From Euleptes europaea (lineage: Eukaryota > Chordata > Lepidosauria > Squamata > Sphaerodactylidae), in contig NC_079332.1 of NCBI RefSeq assembly GCF_029931775.1, forward strand, positions 19,227,803-19,291,802: a stretch of DNA of 64,000 nucleotides, given 5' to 3'. The translations under genes and the position numbers were made by a program. Below the pieces are notes generated by a model. That model searched no databases and was not told the origin of the DNA. It saw only the letters and a program-made list of their open reading frames with translations. Positions 42,901-54,900 of the stretch are shown here, piece by piece. The number at the start of each line of letters is the position of its first letter. The first letter of the stretch is position 1.

Positions 42901-45900
42901 TGGGAGGGGCCGTGGCTCAGTGGGAGAGTCTCTGCTTGGCATGCAGAAGGTCCCAGGTTCAACCTCCGGCCGCATCTCCAGTGAAAAGGACCAGGTCATA
43001 GGTGATGGGAAGGACCTGGAGAACTGCTACCAGTCTGAGTAGACAATACTGACCTTGGATGGACCCAGGAGGGTCTGATTCAGACTCGGGCAGCTTCCTG
43101 TGTTCACTTGTAATGGTTTGGGTGGGAACTTTGACTGGGCTGCTGGAAGGACGGCGAGTTCTGTAGTTGTACAGGGGAAGAGTTCTGTGCATTTCCACGG
43201 CTTGCTACTCCATATGGCCTGCACATGAGTAGGTAACCTTATGGATGAGGTTTTATAGCCTGTTTTTGTTCTGTCTTGGATCCCAAAGCCTCCGTGGTGG
43301 TCCTTTCTTGGGTTAGTCTACCTCGCAGAGGTGTTGTGCGGGGTTAGGGGAACCCTTACTTGTGTGCCACCCTGAACTGTATCAATGAACGGATGAAATA
43401 TAAATGTGAGGATGGAGTTTGTGGAGTGGCTATGGTCTGTGCTGTTCGAAGTGGCCGTGGCATTCCCTGGTCCTTTCCAAGGGGGCAACGAGCGCGAGGG
43501 GGCAGCCGGCCCAAAGTCCCTGGAACAGTTTATGCTGCCGTTGTACCACTTCAGTGTTGCAAGGTCTGCTATAGCCACCTGCCTCTTCCCGGTGAAATTC
43601 AAAGAGCTTGTTCCTACTTCTGAAGTTGTAAATGGATTGGGACCCCAGGGTACTTGAAAGAGTGCTGCCGTCTCCTCTACTGCCCAGTCCGGCAGTGAAG
43701 ATCTGATTCACAAGCCCGGGTCTTGGCACCTCCACCTTCAGAGGTGAGGCAGGTGGCAACCAGAGACGGGGCACCTGGGTGGTGGATCCCCTTCCCCTCG
43801 AGTCTCACCTGGCACCTACACTACTGTCTTTTTAAGCGCCAGGTCAAATCCGTTCACCCAGGCTCCTAATAAGGGAGCTGATCTTTTAATACATTTAGTA
43901 GCATGTTTTTAAATGTTGTTATAAGCTACTCAAATATATTTGTTATACTCTAGCTGGGTTTTTTAATTGTGGGATTTAGTAATGTTTAATGTTTTATTTC
44001 GTAAGCCACCTTGGACAGGTTCCCTGGAGAGGCAGCATAATTTTTTTCTGAATAAATCAATTCCAGCCAGAGGGTGGAAGGTGATCCCAGTTTTGCTCGG
44101 CCTACAAGAGCAACTGGGAAGTCTTCGGTGGCTTTTTATCACCTTTGGGGTTTTGTGGTGCTGGTTTGCCTTGATGCGTGCCCATGTTCCGGAGCACTGT
44201 ACAGACCAACATGTGTTTTTTTTTGAGGGGTGTGTGACCCTTTGGAAGTCAACGCTCCCTTCGTCAGATAGCTGATGAAAGAAAGGAGCTTTGACTCTTG
44301 AAAGCTCATACCCCCAAAGTTTTGCTGACCTTTAAGGTGCTACTGATGGGAGCCCTGTGGTTCAGAGTGGTAAGCTGCTGTACTGCAGTCCAAGCTCTGC
44401 TCACAACCTGAGCTCGATCCTGACAGAAGTCGCTTTCAGATAGCCGGCTCAAAGTCGACTCAGCCTTCCATCCTTCCGAGGGCGGTAAAATGAGGACCCA
44501 GCTTACTGGGGGTAAAGTGTAGACAGCTGAGGAAGGCACTGGCAAACCACCCCGTAAACAAAGTCTGCCTGGTAAACGCTGTGGTGTGACGTAACCACAT
44601 GGGTCAGTAAGGACACGGTGCTTGCATGGGGGACTTTTTAAAGACCTTGACTTTTTTAAGGTGCCACTGGACTGGAATCTAGTGTTTGAAATTGTAATTC
44701 CCAAAGGAGTTGTGTCTTGCCTGCATGCCCCACTCTTGAGATAGCGGGGCCTCGAGATGGCAGGCCCTGAATGCTGTTGATTGCCCGCATGCTGATGCCC
44801 ACATGGCTGCTCAGTTGACTGTGCTGGGAGCTTTGGTGCCAGGAAGCTGATGCGTTCCCTTCCTTCTCCCAGAGCTGGACCCTCACGGCGACCTCCTCCA
44901 GAGTCTGGCTTGGAGCCTGGATGGTACCCTCTTGGGAAGTTCCTGCAAGGTGGGTAGTCTGAGCTGTGCGGTGCTGTTCTGTGAGGCACCTGGGGGAGCA
45001 GTCTTAGAGCCCGCTGTGCACGGGTCACCTCACAGGTTATGACACCCAGGTGAGCCTCTAAGGATCTGTCAACTAATCTGTGCTGTTCTCGCTGGGAATT
45101 TGCTGCTTGCAGAAAGTGCTATTCCAAGCAAATTGTGCATGAGACGATTGCTTCCCCCCGCCCCACTTGGCAAGCTGAGTTCTCCGTGCCCCCACCCGCC
45201 AAGAACATCTGCTTGAACTGGGCGTTCTGCTGCAGTCTCCCGCCTTTCCAACCTCTGGTGCCGCTGGGCCTGTACCTCACGTGAGCACTGGGTGGCGCTG
45301 TGTGCACATGCAGTCCACCTCTCTGACTCCACTGCGGTGTGAAGAGCGCACCGGAGTCTGGGGTCTGCGGGGGGGGGGGGGCAGAGCACAGCTGCACCCG
45401 GTCCCCTTGCTCCCTCAGCCACTGGCTGTCTTGCAGCCCAAGATCCAGGGACGCTCCCTGCTTCCAACTGGGTGGCCTTGGGCTAGTCACAGCTCTCTTA
45501 GAGCTCTCTCAGCCCCACCTCCCTCACAGGGTGTCTGTTGTGGGGAAGGGAAGGTGATTGTAAGCTGGTTTGAGTCTCCCTTAAGTGGTAGAGAAAGTCG
45601 GCATATAAAAACCAACTCTCCTCCTCCTCCTCCTTTTTCTTCCCCCCCTTGTCCCGTACATTTTACCCCACCCTTTCTCCCGGGAGCGCAGAGCCTCTTC
45701 CCCCCCATTTATCCCATTTGGCTGCTGTGCATTTGTGGCTCAAGGTCACCCACTGAATTTCATGGCAGGGCAACAGGGAAGATTTGAGCCCAGGTCTCTT
45801 AGACCCAAGCCTGATCCTTAATGTCGGTTCTGGAAACAAAATGCGGAGAAGCGCCTGCGCCTCCCAAGATTTTCAAATACACCCAGTATGGTTTATCTCA

Positions 45901-48900
45901 CCCTGATAAGCTTCTCTCGAGGACTGCACAACCTCTTGTGGCGGGTTCAGGATTGCCTCCCCCAAAGGCAAGGCCAGGAGAGGGTGGGGGGCAGTTAAGT
46001 GTCAGAATGTCCTTCCGGGCAGACTTGCTAGTGGTTAATCTTGGAGGCCAACGTGGAGCAGAATTTACTGCTTCCAGATAAATCTGAAATACAGTGTAGG
46101 TCTACCTTTTGCATGCGTTAATACGTTCCTTATTACAAGTTTGAAAATAAAATACAATAATGGAATGTTGCTAAAGTAGGAAATAAAACCTTTGTTCCTT
46201 AAACAGAGTCCCCACCCCCCCGAAGCCCCTGGATTTGGGTCCTTCATGGATCAGACGGGACAGGAGACCATAAGAGTGGAAGGGGAATGGGGGGGGGGGC
46301 AGAGGGCTGAGCTCTGTTGTCTTAGCGCAGCCGGGGCGGGGGGTCTCCTGCCAGTCAGAGGAATTCCAGCAGTGGCACAACACATTTTGCAGTTTTGCAT
46401 TTTATTTATTTATATCCAATTGGGACTCAAAGCAGCCTTTAGAACATTGTCCTCCCCTCCTCTGGTTTTCCCACCATGGCCCTGTGAGGTAGGCCAGGCT
46501 GAGAGTTGATGATGGGCCTCATGGTCACCCGTCGAGCTTCCATGGTGGAAGGGGAGATATGAGGCTGGCTTTCCCAGGATGGTGCTGCTGCAGTCGCCTT
46601 GTTTGTGGGCTTCCTAGAGGCACCTGGTTGGCCACGGTGTGAACAGACTGCTGGACTTGGTGGGCCTGGGTCTGATCCAGCAGGGCCTTTCTTATGTTCT
46701 TATGTTTCCCGGGGTCCTCGGGGTCCTCGTCTGCCCCCGCCTGCTGTCCCACACTGGCTCTCCAATCCCCCTATTCAGCTCCAAGTCAGATTTATTGTTG
46801 CTCTAAATCCGTGGTTCCCAACCTTTTTTTGACCAGGGACCACTAGGACTTTTTTGTTCGGTGCAGGGACCCCAAGGTTCAAAATAAAAATTCAGAGAAT
46901 TTGAAAATAAACTTTAATCATAACTGTTAGTTAAACATTAAACTTAGAATAATATTTGAATATGTTTTTTTATAATAGAGAACTTTTAATTGAAAATATT
47001 AATTTATTATGGGTTTATAAGTTTGTTTCGCGGACCTTAATTTAGTTCTCGCGGACCCCTGGGGGTCCCTGGACCCCCGGTTGGGAACCAGTGCTCTAAA
47101 TGATGCAGAGGTCTGGTGGCTTGGAGAGCGTCTTGGGCGGGCAGCGGAGAGGGTGTCTTTGTGGGGAGTTTTCAGAAAGGCACAGAAAGACCTTAGGGAC
47201 CTGGGGGGGGATCCTTGCTCTACCTTTGCTTTCTTTTGCGGGGGGGCTTCTGATCTCTCTCCTTTGTGTCTTCTCAGGATAAAATGCTTCGGATCTTTGA
47301 CCCCCGTGCCGGGCCTGCAGCCTGCCAGGTATGTGTTTTGTGAGGCGGCGGGAGGGTGCCTCCCTGGGGGGCCCAGGCCTCAGGGCTGACCCCGGCCACA
47401 GTGGGTGGGATGTGCTGCTCGCTGCCCCCCCCCCGAGTAAAGCCATTGCTCTGCTGCTGGCATCGTGCTTTTCTGGGGCCAGGAGCCCCGATCCCCTCTT
47501 GCTCTGCGAGGCTGCTGAGCCACCTCCTCTCGCGTATTGTCTGCGTGGGCAGCGCTTGTGTTGGGTCCAGCGGGCAGGGCCGGCCTGGCCGTGGCTCTGC
47601 TTCTCGTGGCCGGAGCCACCAGCAGTTCTGAGGGGCCTGTGAAAAAGCTCCTCCCTCGTGCCCTCCTCTTGGCGGGGTGAGGGGGGGATGCTCCATTGTC
47701 TGCCGGAATGCCCCCCCTTCCCTTGATCCTGCAGGGGTGAGAGGAGAAGGGCCCCGGTCTCCTCCCCTCGGTCCTTCATGGCTGCCCACGTGGAGATGCT
47801 TCGGTCAAGGGCGGCCTGGCTTGAAGGGTGGCCGAAGGGTGCCCCGGGTGCAGCTGGGGCGGTCGTGGGAGCCACGCAAGGGCAGGGGCTGCCCCCCCCC
47901 CCAAGGCGCATGGCTGCTCTGCTACTCGGCCACTTTGGCTGCCGTGGGGGGGGGGGGGAGTCTTTGCTCCCTCGTTCTTGTTTTCTTCTTTTATTCATTT
48001 ATTTAAAATATTTATTCACCATCGTTCTCCCTTGCGGAACTCAAGGCGGCTTAGGAGAGAATTAAAGCATTATTTTAAAAAACACAACGAAAACAACAAT
48101 AAAAACCCCTAAGATAGTAATTTATTTTTATTTTTTATTGTGGTTGTGGTTGTTGTTAATTAATTTCTAGCCCGCTCTCAATCCCCAGCCAAGCCGGGCT
48201 CAGGGTGGGTTTAAAAACTGCCATTATGACCTGCCAGTAAATAAAAACGGAGGTCCGTGAAATGCTGTCCTAAATAAAATTGTCTTCAGCTGCCTGCGCG
48301 ACATTGTCAGGGACGGGGGCCAGGCGCACCTCTCTGGGGAGGCTGTTCCATAATCACGGGGCTGCCACCGAAAAGGCCCTCTCTCCCGTATCCACCAGAC
48401 TAGCTTTTTTGGTTGATAGGACAGCCAGGAGGGCCTCTCCCTGTGATCTTAATTCCTGGACAGGACACCACAATCATCTTTCCCCTGGAAAACAGCCGTG
48501 TGGGCAAGGGAGGTTTCGTCTGCTTTGACAGGCTGTTCTTCTGTGTGAAGGGAGAATTTTTTGTGTGTGGGGAGGCGTGAATATTTTTCCTCCCAAGCAA
48601 TCAGCTGAGCAGGTCTGCCGTGGGGCTTTGCTGAATGTCCTGCTCAGTGAACACATGAACACACATGCAGCTGAGCCACAGCCCTCCCTATAAGTAAAGC
48701 CATGAACACATGAAGCTGCCTTCTACTGAATCAGACCCCCCTGGGTCCATCCAAGTCAGTATTGTCTACTCAGACCGGCAGCGGCTCTCCAGGGTCTCAG
48801 GCTGGGGTCTTTCCCATCACCTACTTGCCTGGTCCCTTTAGGTGGAGATGCCGGGGATTGAACCTGGGACCTTCTGCACGCCAAGCAGAGGCTCAACAAA

Positions 48901-51900
48901 CTGAGCCACAGCCCCTCCCTCCCAGGTGCCACCTGTGATTCTTGAAGGGAGGGGTGATGGGGGGGCTCGGCCAGGGGACTCCTGCATGCCAAGCAAGTCA
49001 GTTCTCCGCTGCAGAGCCCTGGCCTCGGTGGCCCCCGGTGCCCTGTGTGTCTCCGCTTCTGCCTCCGGGCCCTCGAATGGAAGGCTGCTCGCTGGGGCAG
49101 GCCCCTCTCCTCCGTCCTTTGCTCAGGTGGCCTCTGAAGGAGCAGCTGCCGAGGGCGCCAGGGACTAGGGGTGTGCATGACGCAGGGCCTTGCTCTTCCC
49201 CGGGGGAACATCCCAGCCCCGCAGTGGGAGCATCCAGGGCCAGGGAGGCCGTGGCTTGAACTCCCTCTCCCCCCTTGCCGGGGTCACCCTGGGGGTACCT
49301 GGCTCCCACCCTCTGCAGCCATCCACAACGCTCCTCTCCTCGTTCCCAAGCAGGCCGTGGGAAGCTGGGGGGGGGGGGAGTTGGGCCACTTTTGGAAACC
49401 TATTTATAGCTGTGTGCAAAGTTGTGCTCTCAGGCTTCTGCTCCCCAGCGGAGCGGGGCAAGGGCTTTGGACTTCCTCTCCCCCCCCCCGCCACCCTACA
49501 CGCACACACCAGGGATCCAGGAATGCTGTGTGGATGAGGAAGCCGCGGGACCGGACGTCACGCCAGTCGGGTCTGCGGCAAAGTTCCCTGGGGGCTGGGG
49601 GAATACATGGAAAGAAACTGCCCCCCCCCCTTCAGCGCCACATTAATCAGTTTGGGGTAATGAGTTCTTGGAGAACCCAGCAGACAGGGTTGCCAATCTC
49701 CAGGTACTAGCTGGAAATCTGCTATTGCAACTGCCCTCCAGCCAATAGAGATCAGTTCCCCTGGAGAAAATGGCCACTTTGGCAATTGGACTCTATGGCT
49801 CTGAAGTCCCACCCCTCCCCAAATCCCGCCCTCCACAGGCTCTGCCCCAAAAATCTCCCGCCAGTGGCGAAGAGGGACCGGGCAACCCTAGTTGCCAAAT
49901 TCCTGGTGTGGCCTGGAGATCTTCTGGGATCTGTAAGCTGGTCTCCAGGCTACGAAGATCCGCTCCCCTGGACAAAACGCCTGGTTTGGCGAGTGGGGGC
50001 TCCACGGCATTGTGCCCTGCTGAGGCCCCTCCCCCTCCCCAGGTCCCCCCCCCCAAATCTCCAGGAATTTTCCAGTCCGGACTTAGCAGCCCTCCTCTGG
50101 GCAGGGACCTTCTGCAGAGTCTTTGTGGCTAAAACCGCTGTTTCCGAGGGAGGCCCAAGTCCCCCCATAGCGGCCGTGGGGGCGGGGGGAGGTAGGGGGG
50201 TCCAGGTCCCTCTTCACCACTGGCGGGAAGTCTTTGGGGTGGAGCCTGAGGAGGGCGGGGCTTGGGGAGGGGAGGGACTTCAATGCCATAGAGTCCATTT
50301 TTGGCCATTTTTTCCAGGGGAACTGATCTCTTGTCAGCTGGAGATCGGTTGTAATAGTGGGACTCTCCAGCTAGTTCCTGGAGGTTGGCAACCCGGGGGG
50401 GGAGATTTCCAGGCAGCCTGAACATCGAATTGTGATGCTGGAAGAGGAGCATGCAGCCGCCGCCCCCAGCCCCAGTCATCATCCAGACTGTGCTGGGGGG
50501 GGGGGTGTTCTTGGCACGGCAGGCAAAGGGGGCTACGGGGAACAGGGGCTCAGGCGGAGTGTCCAAAACCTCTGTCCTCCACATCTGGAGCCTGGGCAGG
50601 CTTGCTGGGCGTGTGCTTGAGAGGGGGGGTTCTCTGGGAAGCGGGGGAGTGGCATGTACTTGGAGTGTCACAGCCGGCGAGGGGGGGGGCACACGTGGGA
50701 GGGGGTGGTGTTGCTGCAACCAGGCAGCGGAAATGAGTAAGAAGCTGGGGAGGAGGTTCTGGCAAAACATCTGGAGTCAGTTGTGTTTGAAACTTTCTAG
50801 ACCAAGCAGCAGATCTTTTGGAGGGGGGGTTGGAGGGGTTGTTTGTGTGCGCCCCCCCCTTTCTGCTCCTTTTCCCAGAAGAGGGTTTCCCCCACCACCA
50901 CCACCTAGCCCCTTCCATCCATTTCTGCTGGTGGGAATCGGCTGTGCATTTCTTCGCAGGTGCTCCTCAGATGGGCTTTCCCCAGCCTTAAAAGCCTTTG
51001 CATTGTTTGTCTTCTCGTTTGTTTCCTTACACCCTGCCTTTCTCCCTGGTTTGGGACCCAATGCATCGTTCTCCTCTCCTCCATTTTATCCTCGCGACAA
51101 CCCTGCGAGGCAGGCTAGGCTGAGGCTGTGTGACTGGCCCAAGGCCACCCGGCAAGACTCCGTGGCACGAGTGCAGACTGGAAGCTGCCTCTCCCAGATC
51201 CCAGTCTGGTGCTCTAACCACTGCACCACACTGGCTTCTTACCTCTCCTGGTCAGCTGAATTCAGACACCGGGCAACTTCAGGCCCTGGCTCCAGAGGCC
51301 CTGGCTCGGAAACCACCCGGGCACTGGGGCAATAGAGCTTTCCTTCTTAATGGTGCACAGTGTTGGATGGAGCTCCCTACCTTGAGGAAAGGGGTGGGGG
51401 TTCGCTGGGGAAGAGTCTGTGTTCACGCAGGGGAGTTTGCAGGGTGGCGCCTGGCCACTCCCGCAGTGTGTGTGGCCGGCCTGTTCTTCAGCCTTCCTTC
51501 TGTTCTCCCTGGCCTGCAGGTGCCTCCCTCCCCAGGTGGGAAAGTGCCGCTCCGTGGCTCAGAAGCAGTGGCTCAGCTGGGGGGCCATGGTGGGGGGCGG
51601 GGGGACGGGTCAGGCAGGCAGGTAGGTCTGCCCTTTGTTCTCTCCTCCCATCCAAATGCCTGGAGCTGGTAACAGCTGGCCGTTGCCACAGCCGACCCGG
51701 AGTTCTGCTGGCAACAGCTGCAGCGGACGGGAAGCTCCGTCCCGCTTTGCCCCAAGGATGTTGCTCTTCCCACTCCCAGATTGAGGCGGGGGGGGGGGGG
51801 GGTTGTACATTCAGAAGAAGGAACCTGTGTGTCCCGTTAACCATAGCAGCTGAAGTGTGCAGAGCCTGTGTGTGCGTGGTGTGCAAAGTCTCGATACCTG

Positions 51901-54900
51901 AAAACTCTTCAGATAATTGAAAGAGTAAACGGGGGGGGGGGCTGCTTTGCCCATTGACCACTCGGCTGCGTGGTTGCCTCCTCTTTTATCAGCGTCTCGT
52001 GTTTTTGTCCCCTTTGCTTCTGGCCTCGTTTTCCTTGGCCACCTGACCTTCCGGGGATCCAGGCCTGAAAACCGAGGGGTACAGTGGGGAGCGGCCAGTG
52101 GAAATGACGGCCACGGGGTGGGGAGGATGGGCCTTGTTCTGAGCTGGTGGTTCTTCTTTAGTTCGAAGCTCTCTCCCCGGGGTTCCCTCCTGGTTGATCT
52201 TGGCCGCTTTGAGCTGATTTTTGTTGCAGGTCAGTGAACTACTCCCAAGAAGGGCACGTGTCCCTTTCTGCTCCCAGAATCCAGGCCACTGCAGAGAGGT
52301 GGGTGGGAGACAGCGGGGGCGCTGGGACCCCCTGACTCTCTTCCCTTCTGCCCTGCAGAGTGTCCAGGCCCACGAGAACGGCAGAGACTCCCGGCTGGTC
52401 TGGGTGAACTCCGCAGGCGGCCTCCTCTCCATCGGGTTCAACCAGGTATGATGCCCAACTCCATCCAGTCATTCATTTATCGATACCCTGCCTGTCTCCC
52501 CAGCACAGACCTAAAGCAACTTAGATTGTCCTCCATTTATCCTCAGAACAACCCTGTGAGGTAGGTTAGGCCAAAAGCACGTGACTGGCCTGGGGTCATC
52601 CAGCAATCTTCCATGGCAGAATGGGGATTCGAACCTGGGTCTCCCAGATCCTAGCCTAACGCCAATCACCACACCAATCAGGCTCTCCCCAGTCTTGTGA
52701 CAGGGCCATGGTGAGGGCGGGAGGGGCACATCCCACATTGTGGGCTTGGAACACCAAGCAGGGTGGGCTTTGGGGGGCAGTGGGGGGCTTTTCTTTCTCT
52801 GAAGGCAGTTTCAGAGGTCCACAGTAGAAGAGCGGGATTCAAGTCCAGCAGCACCTTAGAGACCAACCAAATTTTTGAGGTTTTAAAAAATTCATTTATT
52901 TATTATTGGATTTATGCCCCGGATTTATTCCAGCCAAAACCAGGCTCAGAGTGCCTGACGTTATGAAACATCATACTACAATACCATTTCAGGTTATATA
53001 CTACAATACCATTTCAGGTTATACTAAAATGCAACAAATATAATTTAACAGTTAAAACCCACAGTTCTGAACCTAACTCTAAAACCAGCTTCCGCCCATT
53101 ACGTCGTCACAAAGGTCGGCGGCCAGACTGGAAGAGAGAAAGCAGCCAGGAACACCCAAATCCCTCCGTATAACACGTCAGGTAGGGGGAGGGAGACCAG
53201 CAATGATTGAGACCCTCACTGCCCTCAGCCGTAGGCCTGGCGGAACATCTCAGTTTTACAGGCCCTGTGGATCTTCACCAGACCCCACAGGGTCCAGATC
53301 TCACTGGACAGAGAGTTCCTCCAGGCCAGGGCCAGAGCCGAAAAGACCCTGGCCCTGGTTGAGGACACCCGGATACTTCTCGGGCCGGGGACTACCAAAA
53401 GGTTGTTATTCGTTGAGCGTAGCGCTCTCGGGGTGGGGGGGAGACCAGGAGCTGCAGTCTCGCAGATATGATCGTCCCAGACGGTTTAGGGTTTTAAAGG
53501 TTAATACCAACACCTTGAACCTGATCCGGTGCAGCTGACAGAGCACTGGTTGAATATGTGCTTTTAGCGGGGTCCCTATAAGGCCCCTCGACATCGCATT
53601 CTGAACCTTCTGGAGCCGTCTTAAGGGCAGCCCTGCGCAGAGCCAGTTAACAGTCGTGTATGTTGGAGGTGACCGTTGCATGGATCACCGAGGCCAAGTC
53701 AGGGCCTGCGCCTCCGTTGACAGGAAGGCATCCAGGATCACACCCAGGCTCTTGACGGTAGGCACAGGGGTCAGTTGCACCCGATCAAGAGCCAGGAGCC
53801 ACTGCGCTGTCTCTGGCCCTCCCAGGCCCAGCCGCAGGACCTCGTGTCTTCGATGGATTCAATTCCAGCTGACTCTGATGCAACCATTTTGTCACGGCCT
53901 CCAAGCACCTGGCCAGTGTGTTCGGGGCGGTGTCCGGTTGGCCGTCCATCAACAGGTATAGCTGGGTGTCATTGGCGTACTGATGTCAACCCAGCCCGAA
54001 ACTCCAGACTAGCTGGGCAAGGGGGCGCATATAGATGTTAAATAACATAGGGGAGAGGATTGCTTCCTGAGGGACCCCACACAGCAAGGGGTATCGCGGT
54101 AATACCTTCTCCTCAAGCGCCACCCTCTGCCCCCGACCTTGGAGAAAGGAGCGCAGCCCTTGAAGGGCTGTCCCCGGATTCCAGTGTCAGCCAGGTGGTG
54201 GGTCTAGCCGGTCTAGCCGCTGCTGTAAGATGTAATAAAATCAGCAGCACTGACCCGCCTCAATCCAGCTGCCGTCAGAGATTGTCTGTGTCCCATGACC
54301 AGGGCGGAAGCCAGCCTGAGGCAGGCCCAGGGCCGGTGTGTCCTCCAGGAAAGCCTGAAGCTGTTTCACTGCCTCTCTCTCAACTACCTTACCCAGGAAA
54401 GATAATTTGACACTGGGCGGTAGTTGGCTAGATCCCTAGGATCTGAAGATGGTCTTTTATTTCTTCCCCCCCCCCTGTTCTTAGACCAGGGTCTCAAACA
54501 ATAAAACTAAAATAAGACCCATCTCTAAAAACACCTCCCTTCGTATCTCCTCTGCAGCCTCCAAAAAATGAGCAACAAAATAAGTACGCTGAGGGTCAGA
54601 GACCTCTAAGTGGAACTGAACCTTTTGCTCCAAAGTTGCTCAAGAAGATGCGGACCATTTGTTAAAACCTGGTATAATCCATTTTCACCTAAGGTGGGAC
54701 ACAAGGGCAATGCAAAAGGATATGTACCAAGGAGTCCACTGACTGAAGAGGGCAGGGGACACACAGCCGGTCTGAAAAAGGGGTCCTTAGCAGACGGCCC
54801 AGCAAAACCATTGAAAAGGGGCAAATGAATCTTGAATGCATAAAGATTCTACATAACTTTGGACTAACCAGAGAATCCTGATAGGAAGGAAGATTACCCT

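Noticed and set aside
47096-47998. 300-codon minus-strand frame in CORO7 intron 7
   Set aside because: Overlaps CORO7 exon 7 on the other strand; composition-driven, with no recognisable family.
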